Source of the DNA: Chaetoderma sp. LZ-2023a
Taxonomy: Eukaryota; Mollusca; Caudofoveata; Chaetodermatida; Chaetodermatidae
Direction of reading: 5' to 3'
NCBI GenBank assembly: GCA_034401795.1
Contig: CM067370.1
Span: 105,627,387 to 105,691,386 of the forward strand
DNA: 64,000 bases
Shown: positions 53,265 to 64,000 of the stretch, piece by piece
Layout: every line of letters begins with the position of its first letter
How positions within the stretch are numbered: position 1 is the stretch's first letter
The notes under the pieces: model-generated
What the model was told of the DNA's origin: nothing
The model's database searches: none
The model's input: only the letters and a program-made list of their open reading frames with translations
Made by a program: the position numbers and the translations under genes

Positions 53265-56200
53265 TACCTATGATTGCATTGTCACAGTTTTTTAATGTCA
53301 TGGTATGCCATACACCACTGCTTCACCAATAATGTATGCCAAACCAATACCAACTCTGATATAACCGTTATGACAGTATGAAAATTTAAATTGTAACAGT
53401 TTTCCCAATACCTCCACATTTCAAGATAGTTTGGAATATTTTGAATCCAATTTATCTGGAAGCTGTTGCTGCCTACAGCTGGCATTCAAATTTGTTTCAA
53501 AATATCCCACAGAATCTTCCAAGTGTAATGAATTGTTGTTTGATGATTAAATGGTTAAATGAACACAAAACAGACAGATTTTAAATGTGTTTATTTTATT
53601 TTTTTTGCACTCAAGCTTAAGCCTACACACATTCGATTTTATAAGCGCTTAAAGAAATTAATCATTAAAGACTGGCATTTTATCTTGAGAATATTGTTAC
53701 TAAAAGGTGCTGCTGTCATTGTCAGTTATAGATAGCAACAGCTTTTTCATCATTCTCAAAATGAACTACAGTTATCATGGTGCCTAGAAATGACTATAGG
53801 ACACTCGTAACAGTTAAAATGTGAAGTTCATATTTAAATTTAGCTGAATGGCTTGTTGTATATTTGACTTTATTGTTTATTTGCAGTTATATGGCATAAA
53901 GACAATAGATAAAGTAAACATATGCATTGGTTCGTTTAATAATCGAGTGGTTATTTTATAGGTATGGCTGTAGAATATGATTGATTGGACATTTATATGT
54001 AAATTTATTTTATTAATTAGTTATGTATTCTCATAATTTTAAATATTGATTATAATGTTCCTACGCATATTACTATATTTTACTCAACATATACACATGT
54101 TTGTCTATCCTATAATAATCTGTACTAAATATTACCAGCGGGCATTTTATATTCTAATGCCTAAATATTAACTTTGTTCAATAATCTAGTGTAATTTTAT
54201 TTGGATAATTTAATTTCATTATAAGTTACATATTTTTTCTGTTATAGGATTATATTGTACTTATATTGTATCTTGGTCAATATGGTAATTATGACTGGGA
54301 ATAATGATGGCATTGTCAATCTATCTTTACTGTAACTTTAATTGTAATGTGTTATTCAGGGGTAGATTTTAAGGATTTTTTCTACTAACCCATATGGACT
54401 AGTGCAGCATTGATTTTACTATCCCGCAGCAAATTTCACTAACCCAATGTTTGTAAGCTCAAAGCTGATCACTTCTTTAATCCATTCACCAATGTATCAC
54501 AATAAAACTCATTTCCATGGCAATCATACAGAGAAGCTGTTGATTATTTTGAAATTAATTTGTCCAGAAAACCATTGCTGCAACAGCTTTCCGGACAAAT
54601 TAATTTCAAAACATTCAATAAAGCATTGAAGGTAGCAAAAAATCCTGTTCTTTTGTCAATTTTTGTTGGGTACATAATAACAGTGTTTTTTCGTATTTCA
54701 TCTTTTGAGAGCATTACTAACACAGGCGGGTTAGTGCCGGTGTACTTTTACTAACCCATATGAAATTCTTCTATCCTCGGGTTAACGGGTTACTGTTAAA
54801 ATCGAGCCCTGTTATTGACCTTTTCAATGCCGAAGTCTCAATATCAATTTCATGCAACTCATAAACTATTTTGCATATTTTCAAAATATTTGACTAACAT
54901 TGCTGCTTACAACAAACTAGTTGCAAAATTGTCAATACAACGCTTTAATATAGTATTTATTGTCTCATCAGTTTCTGGTGTCTAGTGTTATAATTCGAGC
55001 AAAGTTTTATTTGTGTTATGCATTTCGGTTGGTTGCACCAACATCTAATTGTCAAATTCAATATGATGTCATAATTCATATTCTGGTCGTCATCGTCATC
55101 TGAACTCATTCATTTCAAGCTACAAGAAACTGATTGATTCTGTCAAATATATCGTATCATTGATATTGCATACAGGTCATATATTAAGTTATTGTATTAG
55201 ATTTTTATCAATTGTTATTGTTATCAACATAAAATCGTATTGATGTTCTAAAGCGCTAGGATTTGAAACAAGAGCTACATTGTTTAACTGACATCTAAAA
55301 TCATACGTGCTGTTTCATCGTCAAGGAAAACCATTTAGTGAGTTCTGAATGATGACGTCGGGCTTAAAACTGAAAATTGCCTTGAATTAAATAACAGCAC
55401 TTATGAATATGGACTAATTGAATCGTCTGCGAAATTTGATGATGATTGAGATGAGCTTCACCAGATCGAAGAGTTGATTGGATGTGGCTGATCTTTAAAA
55501 TTTAACAAACAAACAGGAATTGGATCAACAAAGTTAGTCTGCTTCTAATCGTGATTATTTTAATCTAGATTCAACTCCGCCAGTTCAGGGATCTTGTTTC
55601 AGACAAAAGATATGAAATGATAACTGGTTAAAATCATATATTTACGTATCAATATTTTAAAAAGGGCACATGTTAGTGGTTGACTCATCAAACATTTCAC
55701 CCAGTAAAGCAAGAATAAATGAATGAATATTTATTTTCAAAATGTGTCTTTGTCTACTTCAAATTTCGATCCATGGATATTGAAGAGTAGAGTATTGTAT
55801 CAAATTGATCATGAAAACTCTCCACTGACTGATAAATAAAATGTAAACCATGCATTCATAATGGAGGTTATATACCCCTAGACATCTGATTTAATGCTTC
55901 CATTAGCCTAAATGTTTTGACAATGATAGTATATCATCCCTTATGTCAATGACGTCACAATCGTTACTGGTATCCTTATCTAATGGGCTTATTACTACAA
56001 CATTCTAATCCGTTCTGGACAAATTGAGTCTATTGATCATTAAAGATCTGAAGGTCATACAGTAATGCAGTTTATGCCACAACATCACTTACACTTGACC
56101 TTGACATTTGAACTTGTTACATATTTGGTGATTCCGTGACCTTGATGTTTGACATTCTTCCCTCAAACTAGTATGCTTTCTAGCCACCAACCACAAAACT

Positions 56201-56300
56201 GGCCTTTGGTGGTGGTGAGTAATAAACATTAGGCCTTATAAATGTCTGTGCCTCCTAAGACATTCATAGTTACCATTATACCCTGTGCATGTCCACGCAT
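53265..56300. other. AT-rich intergenic DNA with hairpin elements
   Basis: Only P2 hairpins (53,432-53,510, 53,690-53,765, 54,533-54,618, 54,870-54,925) stand out. A CRE-like ATGACGTCACAATC lies near 55,950 and recurs at 40,728-40,741, but no gene is attached. No coding region recognised. Confidence 0.6.
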
Positions 56301-56399
56301 CCAGACAGAAATATTTTTTAGCTCACCTGGCCTGAAGCGTATGCCGTATCTGTCACCTCTCCGTCTGTCCATCCTTCAGATCTCATCTCCTGCTTAACA

Positions 56400-57380
56400 T
56401 TTTGACTGATTTCAACCAAATTTTCCTGGATGTATCCTATTGAGAGAAATGTATCCTATTGGGGGAAGGTGGGGAGCTACTCCAGAACGGAGAGAATTTT
56501 GATCAGTCAACTTTTAGCTCGAATGGCCAATTGGGCTTATGCCATGGCGACCGTCTGTCAACTTTTGCTTTAAAATATATCTCCTAAACCACTTAGCGGA
56601 TTTTAATCCAATTTGGTTAGAAGGATCCTATGGAGGTAGGCTCTAGAACACCTATTCAAATTTTTGTTTGTTCAATTTTTGGATTGAAGATCTTGGCTTT
56701 TGTAAAAAATTTGCCCGAAAGTGTCAAAACACATCTCCTCCTTAGCTTCTTGATAGATTTCAACTAAATTTGCCTAGAAGGGTCCTATAGTGGTAGGCTT
56801 TAGAACATCTATTCAGAATTTTGATTGGCCAATTTTGGGGGTGTAAATTTTAGATTTTATAATGAAAAAATAGCCGGAAATTGTCAAAACACTACTCATT
56901 AATCGCTCATTAACATAATTTGGCTGGAACCTAACCTACACCCTATGGGTGTAGGTTTCAGAACTAGTATACAGAATTTTGATTGGTCAATTTTTTGGTG
57001 AAAATCTGGAATTTTATGAAAGATTTACTGGAAATCGTTTTAAACGTTACTCCTCATTAACTGCTTGTTTGATTTCAATCAGACTTGGATGAAAGAACAC
57101 TATTGGCGTCAGTCTGAGTAGGCCAGTCTGAGTATTGTAGCTTGGATGAAAGGACACTATGAGGCTTTAGATCTTGTACACAGAATTTTGATTGGTCAAT
57201 TTTTCTGTTGGTCATTTTGGATTTTCCAAAAGTTTTGATAAAACAGTTAAAAGGCCACACCTCATTAACTGCTTGGTCGATTTCAAGCAAAATCAGCTGA
57301 AATGACTTCAATGAAGTCAATTTTTCCGGCAGCCAAATTTGGATTTTCCAGCAATCCTTTAAAATCCTATTGTTCCTTAA
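56400..57380. repeat. Diverged tandem repeats, about 170-bp period
   Basis: Words such as AGAATTTTGATTGGTCAATT, TTAACTGCTTG and GATTTCAA recur at rough 150-180-bp intervals (about 56,500, 56,660, 56,815, 56,970 and 57,185). Too diverged to set unit borders by eye. Confidence 0.5.
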
Positions 57381-57699
57381 CCATTTAACAAAACCGGCCT
57401 CTGCAGTAGTCTTGAGAAATGTCCATTGGCAGACCAAGAGAAGACAATTTTGAAGATTTATCACCAGAATGAAGATGACGTGGCTACGCCCACACATAGC
57501 ATAGTTGTGGCCCTTGCTATTTTTTCAAACCTATGGGGAAAATACGTTCGTGGCACCTTATGTCATTTATCAATGAATCTATGAGAGCTATGAATATGAG
57601 GTCATCACACCCTTAAACAAGGGCCATAACTCTGGTTCATTAAGTCGTTTTTAATACTCCGCCAAGAAATTTGGTGTGGTATTCTATGATGGCATGGTC

Positions 57700-58580
57700 C
57701 AGGCTGGCGCTAGAGTGGTTTCAGGATGAAAACTCCGTTACCGTTTGTCGTATCGCTTTGAAACTTCATAGGGTTGTTGGACTAGGTCTCTGGAAGACAC
57801 CGTTCGAAATAGACGATGAGCCGAAATCCAAGATGGCCACCAGACACTGAAGGCCAACTTGAAAACTGTTTTTCGTATGATAATTCTGTGACTGTTTTTC
57901 AGATCACTAAAACTTCATAGGCAGGTTGGAGTAGGTCTGCGAAGAGGCCTATTGAAATTGAGGATGTTCCAATATCCAAGATGGCCACCAGACCACGGCG
58001 GCCACCTTGAAAATTGTTTTCTGGATGCTAACCGTTACCGTTTATCAGATCGCTTTGAATCCTCATAGTGTGGTTGCACTAGGTCTGGGGAAAAAGCCTA
58101 TCGAAATTGATGATGATCCGAAATCCAAGATGGCTGCCAAACACTAGAAGCAAACTTGAAAATTAATTTCCGAATTATTTACTCTATTACCGTATGTTAG
58201 ATCACTTTGAAACTTCATAGGGGGGTGAGACCAGGACTGGGGAAGAACCCTATCGAAATTGACGATGATCTGAAATCCAAGAAGGCTTGAAAATTGGTTT
58301 CCGGATGTTAACTTCACTGCCATTTATGAGGTCGCTTTGAAAGTTTATAGGGTGGTTGGACTAACTCTGGGAAAGATACCTATCAAAATTTAAGATGATC
58401 TTAAATCCAAAATCACCGCCAAATACCAGTGGACACCTTGAAAATAGGTTTCCGGATGAAAGCTGTGTTATCGTTGAACGGATCACTTTGAAACTTTATA
58501 CAGTGGTTGGACTAGGTCTAAAGAAGAAACTCATCGAAATCAACAATATTCTTGAAAATTGATTTCAGGACGATAACTCC
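57700..58580. repeat. Satellite-like tandem repeats, 130-155 bp
   Basis: Six units marked by ATCGCTTTGAAACTTCATAG or variants at about 57,750, 57,903, 58,043, 58,200, 58,330 and 58,485, each followed by GGTTGGACTAGGTCT-type and ATCCAAGATGGCC-type words. No gene. Confidence 0.75.
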
Positions 58581-58619
58581 ATTACCAGATTAAGTCCTAT
58601 TTTGGCCAATTTTTAGAAA

Positions 58620-58899
<280 letters not shown>

Positions 58900-58969
58900 T
58901 GCCCGACTATAAACATGAGGGGCAAAAATGGACGTACCCTTACCACTTGGAAAAACAGGTTATGATTTT

Positions 58970-61900
58970 GCGAAAGGAAAGTGCCTCGTGCGGGCCTCCG
59001 TCCAGGAAAAATACCTACAATGCCAAAGCGGAGGAGGAGAGTGGTAAAAAGGGCCGCCTCCTATTTTGAAGAATTGCAAAAGATTATAATATGCTTAGCC
59101 TAGTGTAGTTATTTGATGTTGGATGCATGCAACTTTTACGTGACGATGGGGTGGCTGATTCCCACATAATTCAGTACCGTCAACATGTGTGTGTTAAACT
59201 TAAAGATATTATTTTAGTTGGTGCCGCTTTATTTTTGTGGGCCTTCTTGAAGGGTCTAGCCCTACATTTAGATTTTAGAGCCAGACACAAAATTTTAGGC
59301 CGCAAATGGCTTAGCACCTACTTACTTTAACAAGTACATCTTCCTGCCGAGGATGTTTTGTACCGTTGCTGGTACTGTAGGATGGATCGACCGGACGGGT
59401 ATGGACCATCCCAGCTAGGCTGGGTGCGGCACGACCGCTCCAGGTGCATTCTGAGTAGGATAGTTTAAAACCCTATGAGAGAGGGTTCGTTAAAATGGTC
59501 AAGTCCCAATCTAAAAATAGAGGTGTGGCTTCTACGAGAATACACCTCTAATGTATTGACCGGCCATCTTATTACGTCATCCCAACGACTAGACTGTTAC
59601 ACAGACTCCACTTCGGCGACCAGACATATCGGGACACAGTCCATCTCCGTAGCGGACTGTAAAAAGAAAATTATGGATCGTATTGATTGTGGTATCATCT
59701 TAACCTCTGTATCACTAGCTTAATACAGGCATTAAAATGGACTCGATCCACCCAGTGGTTCGTGTGATATCAATATCCACGCAACGTCAGCAAATTCTTG
59801 ACCTCATTTTGTGTGCGACACCCGCACGACAGATTTTAATTTTGCGACGAATTCAGAGGGACTATTTTTTGTTAACTACTTGTCATACAGACTACTATAT
59901 GCTTTATATCATCACGTTTTACGTGAATTAATATTGTCTGGTATTAGGAGAGTAGCGCTCGTGTCCTTTTAAGTTTCAATTCTCTCTACCACAATATTCT
60001 GGTGGAAATCACTGCGCCAATGGGTACTCAATACATACGAGATACTTTTTTCGATCTCGAATCGAAGGAGATCTCACGAGATACGAATGGGCAAAGTCCG
60101 TGAGAACGTATAACGCGCATGCGTGCGCGTCAGAGCTTCCCTAGCAACAGGTGTCAGGATTGGGAGAGAGTGTATGCTTATAGTGTACTGAGTTGGTACT
60201 GGTGATTTCTTCAAATCACTCTATTCTCGTCATTCTTGAGGACCGGAATGAAACGAGGATTTCAGAACTTTTTACCTTTTTAAAATCGGACCAGAAATGG
60301 CCGAGTTATTGTCAAAAGGCTCACTTAAATTATTTTCAAAATATTGCTTTGACGTCGTAATCGCTTGTATGTATTGCATGAATGGGGAATGCGCTGTTCA
60401 CGTGATAGCCACGTCACCATTTCTAGCTGTACGCTGATTGGCTCGCCCTCTGATTGGCTGGAGCGTCCTGCCTCTGACGTCACGAGTAGTATAAAGGGAG
60501 CCAGAAAATGAGAATTGAGAGCACCATCGGCGTGGAAGCCGACCCTTCAGCAAGACTGCTGGGCTGCTGGACCAGCGCAGTGCAAGACGTGAGAGAACTG
60601 CTGATTGACTGTGGTACCTACGCCACAGCAGTGCCATTCGGAATTGAGATCTCCTGCACCGGTGAGCAGTCTTGGACATCTGTGATACCAGTTTTGGAAG
60701 CTCCCGGAGGTGGCAAAATAAATTAATATAAGATCTCCCTTTTTTGGAACTTCCACAGAGGAGTTTCCTGCGGATGGGCCTTGCGGACCCGATGTAATTC
60801 TATGGGATGTTGAGCTGATGGTGATTCTTGGTTGATAACTTGTCGGATCTTCCGGACCATGCTGAAAAGTGATATCAAGCTTCCGCGCTGCATGTCGCGT
60901 GTTAATTAACTTTTAGACCACAGTCTGGTGGGACTCTGCTCGGTGCATCACAAGAGCTATGCGACATATCCCGCACCATGTATCCAGTTATTGTACATGC
61001 ATATTTAGTTACAACTGTAGCCCTCCTTGTTAATGGGTAACTTTCAAACTACCATCGCCGGGCGGAAACTTTATCACAAACTGTGTAAATTCATGTATCG
61101 GTTATTTTGACTGTCAAGTGGACATCTTTCTCTAACTATTCTTCTTCACCGTCTTGAGAGTGAGCCGCATCAACAGTCTGCTTGCGGAAATCTTCCCTGC
61201 ATTCAGGATCATGCCATCTCGCACTACTCAACTGTAGCGTATCAATTTCCGTCATTTATGAACTCTTACTGTACCGATGACCAATAGGTATTCAAGTAAC
61301 TATACTATTGTGCATTTTATTATTTCCGTAAATGGTACTTATGACTGATAGGTACCTACCCGGTCTTTCCAACCACATTTTTATACTTCTGTTTCTTATT
61401 GTATATATTATCTTTATTTCCGTGTGCTCTCAACTAACAGCACTGTAAGGTCCTATGACCTGAATTATCGTTAGCACTGTATTAGTTAGTTATGTATATG
61501 GCAAGTAGCCATCCTAGTTATTCTGTTTTGTTTATTTTTAAAAACTCTAGAATGCAGTACACTAGACAATACTATACAGCAACATTATATCCACATCACT
61601 ATATTCCCTCAGCCTCAATTTTACACTGAGGTCACTGTTCATGCTCACCATGCTCGAGCCTGACATGTGACTGACTAAACCTGGCTATTTTAGCTCAATA
61701 GGATAGGTTTTAAGTAGTTAGGGACAATCTCTCCTTAAGAGACACATTGTGTATGCTTCCTTTCCGGCTGTAGTGGATATGTAACACCACGCACTGGCTA
61801 GAGTGTGTAAAATTGGCCAATTACCTTAGTGCCTCTTATTAATAATGAGTGAGTGTCTCTTTCTGCGCTCCTCCAGCCTCACAGCTTAATAATTGTCTGG

Positions 61901-62765
61901 ACTCCCAATCGACACGTTGGCAGTATCTGACTCTGTGAAACTATTGGGGTTTCCGAACGGTGAAAACTAGTGTCGATTTACATACACTTCCCCAGTATCT
62001 TCGGATACCAGTTAGTTTAAGACGGGGAATTCCTCGGAAATCATTCATCCCGTCTTCACGTAAACCAGTGTGCATCACATTAATTATGGCTTCACTAGGA
62101 TTTTTCGCGCTTAACATTTTCTGTTTGAACAAAAGCGTGGCCCTTTTTGCCAGCTCTTTGCCTCTGCTTTGGCACTGAAGGCATTTTCCTGTGACGGAGG
62201 CCCACGCGAGGCACTTTCCTCTCGCAACAACAATATTTTCTTTGTGTGTGTGTTAGGGTTATATTAGTTTATATTAAACTACCAAGTGGCTTCGTTGCGG
62301 TGCTCTCTTGCGGGGATACCTCTATGGATTCAAGGATCTGTGTGGTACCTCCGGTGAAACCACGTGGAAAGAACACTGGATGGCTCTATGTTTTGTATTA
62401 TTGTGCTCATTACTGTCAAACGAGTGACATTGTTTGTATAGTATATAAATTTGTGACTGCTTAATTATTAACATCTTGTCCGTTACTTTAAATTAGAATG
62501 GACAGACATACCGGTGACAGGAACAGTCGGGATGAGACCGTGTGGTTCAATCTTGGCGGCAATGGTCGCACCGCCCCACTGGACCATCAGTGTTCCACTG
62601 GCTCTAGCAGCCGGTCTTTGTACTTTCCAGAGAGATGCAATACGGAATCCGTAACCCCGAGAACCGCAGCTAACCAACCCTCCTGCACATCGTGCATTTG
62701 CGGTGCAATGGAGCAGAGCAACATGGCGGACCAGCGTGTACCCCCGCCAGCTACATATACTACTT
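58970..62765 (+). mobile_element. Repeat family copy C
   Basis: In order: GTGCCTCGTGCGGGCCTCCG (58,980), the start module with AGCTAGGCTGGGTGC (59,400), a segment of about 600 bp absent from A and B (59,500-60,090), the promoter (60,436-60,496), TGTGTAAAATTGGCCAA (61,808), CTATTGGGGTTTCCGAACGG (61,943), an inverted GCCTCGTG-type word (near 62,200), TTGCGGGGATACCTCT (62,310) and a terminal ORF MDRHTGDRNSRDETVWF (62,498). The GCCTCG segments at its two sides are inverted, arguing for terminal inverted repeats. Its right end truncates a Ty3-type RNase H at about 62,765. Confidence 0.55.
60436..60722 (+). promoter_or_regulatory. CCAAT / CRE / TATA promoter and polyA signal of copy C
   Basis: Two inverted CCAAT boxes (GATTGGCT, about 60,437 and 60,453), CTGACGTCACGAG (60,475-60,487), TATAAAG (60,491-60,497), then AATAAA at 60,717-60,722. 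A TATA-to-polyA distance of about 225 bp would suit an LTR R region. Confidence 0.6.
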
Positions 62766-64000
62766 AAACCATCTCCCCATCAGGTAGTAATGGAATGTCC
62801 GCAATGCAAACACCAGGGCAAAAGCTTCTTTGTCTCGAGTATGCCAATTCACTTCATGGCCTGAAAGCGCCTTAGAAGCAAACACCACACGTTGCTGCAA
62901 ACCAAAACTGTCATGCTGTGACAACACGCAGCCCAGACCAGTATCCGAAGCATCCGTGCTCAGTTCAAACTCTCTTCTCATATCCAGAAACTGCAATAAA
63001 CATTGCGAAGTCAAAGCTTGTTTCAAATCGTTGAAAGCCTCCTCCGGCTCAGTATTCCAAAGAAAATCAGCTTTTCTGTGATAGAGTTCAACGCAGTTGC
63101 TCTAACCTACAGATTGGGAATAAATTCAGAGTAGTACGTACACAATCTGAGAAACTGACATAACCCTTTAGTAGTTGTGGGTGTGTGCTACTCAGATATG
63201 GCACAAACCTTTTCCGGGTCAGGCCGTTTACCAGCTGTTGAGACTAAGTGACCAAGAAGCTTTCTTGCACATATCAATCTTCTCAGAATTCACTGTTAAA
63301 ATCGCTGCATGCAACCGCTCAAATACTCCACGAAAGAGACTAACATGCTGATCAAAATCTTGCCCTCCCACAATAATATCATCCATGTAACTGGACACGC
63401 CTTGTCCAATGTAACTCTCCAAAATGTTCGTCATCAACATCAAGCGGGGGCATTTTTTATGCCAAACAGCATAACTCTGAATTCCCAGTGACCATATTCT
63501 GTGGAAAATGCCGTCTTCTCACGGTCACAAGGAGTTATTGGCACCTGCCAATATCCGCTATACAGGTCCAAGGTCGTAAACAAAGTTGACCCACGCAATG
63601 CCTCCAGACACTCGAAAATCTGAGATTCCGAAACCTGGTTCAATCCTCGAAAATCTGCGCAGAAGCATAGCGAGCCATCACGTTTCGGAGCTAAAAGAAT
63701 TGGAGCTGACCAGGATGATGTGGATTTCTGAATAATGCCCCGAGCCTCCATTTCACCTAACTGTCTCTCACAATTTATACACAACTGGTTTTGTTTGTAA
63801 CATTTGAATGCCAAATGTTATCAAGTGTGTTCTGCTCACCTCATCATCGCAATTTGCAAAAACGTCTCTCAATTCAGCAAGCAAATTTCTAGCAACTGTC
63901 TGTTGTGGAATCGGCAAATCACTAGTCGAAAAGTCTATTTTCACTGGTTCCAAATTGCAGGAATTTTACCTTTTTAGCATCTAAACCAGCTTCCAAAGCA
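62766..64000 (-). pseudogene. pol: Decayed Ty3-type pol (RT and RNase H), truncated both sides
   Basis: Minus strand, runs in from the right edge. In order: FSTSDLPIPQQTVARNLLAE and DVFANCDDEVSRTHL (pre-RT), RQLGEMEARGIIQKSTSSWS, ILLAPKRDGSLCF, TTLDLYSGYWQVPITPCDRE, then FGIKNAPA, QGVSSYMDDIIVGG (catalytic YMDD), and RNase H FELSTDASDTGLGCVLSQHD with FHYYLMGRWFK. The RT between CADFRGLNQ and IFECLEALRGS looks shortened, and several stops or frame changes separate the pieces (63,440, 63,228, 63,026). The left end is cut by repeat copy C. Confidence 0.85.

Noticed and set aside
60508..60726. ORF directly after the TATA box in repeat copy C
   Set aside because: It begins only about 12 bases after the TATA box, upstream of any likely transcript start, and is not conserved in copies A and B.

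Overview
The window is repeat-dominated animal DNA, with no bacterial gene organisation. It holds metazoan-type mobile elements (DIRS, APE-type LINE, Maverick/Polinton, Ty3 element with env, Penelope-like, Tc1, hAT-like), long AT-rich intergenic stretches, a (GA)n microsatellite and diverged satellites. A marine invertebrate, perhaps a lophotrochozoan, is the best guess. That is inference from element mix and base composition, not from a host gene.

Layout. 1-5.2 kb: minus-strand DIRS-like retroelements. One is split by a 1,771-bp hAT-like element with an 8-bp target-site duplication, and a second gag copy runs off the left edge. 5.2-6.4 kb: non-coding, with one palindrome. 6.4-7.5 kb: 3' end of a LINE (minus). 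7.5-10.1 kb: copy A of a non-coding, promoter-bearing repeat family. 10.1-20.3 kb: decayed Maverick/Polinton with PolB tail, retroviral-type integrase, packaging-type ATPase and about ten small genes on both strands. 20.3-20.8 kb: an inverted copy of the A-type end module. 20.8-39.1 kb: a nested stack. An older minus-strand LINE is cut by repeat copy B (21.76-25.39 kb) and by a complete 11.3-kb Ty3-type retrovirus-like element (27,228-38,534) flanked by ATAT.

The Ty3/env element has 1,647-bp LTRs differing at about 12 sites by eye, gag, a zinc-knuckle ORF, pol broken by one in-frame TGA, and an open env resembling baculovirus-F/errantivirus Env. Its frames are linked by an overlapping ORF and by a GGGAAAC heptamer in shift register.

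39-49 kb: AT-rich DNA with a tandem triplication. Each copy carries the same 162-nt putative terminal exon, and the first copy has a Penelope-like insertion with a 13-bp target-site duplication and a 5' palindrome. 49-57.5 kb: mostly non-coding, with two families of small palindromic hairpins and an apparently intact Tc1 transposase inside a double-repeat IR/DR element. 57.5-58.9 kb: satellite and a long (GA)n tract. 58.97-62.77 kb: repeat copy C. 62.76-64 kb: decayed minus-strand Ty3-type pol.

The most notable unexplained pattern is in the Polinton. Nine of its start codons are preceded by the same two-part motif, TTTAA-(6 to 9 nt)-TATA, and two divergent genes share one palindromic TTTAAA. 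This looks like an element-encoded promoter grammar. Its internal stops are all TGA or TAG, fitting C-to-T decay.
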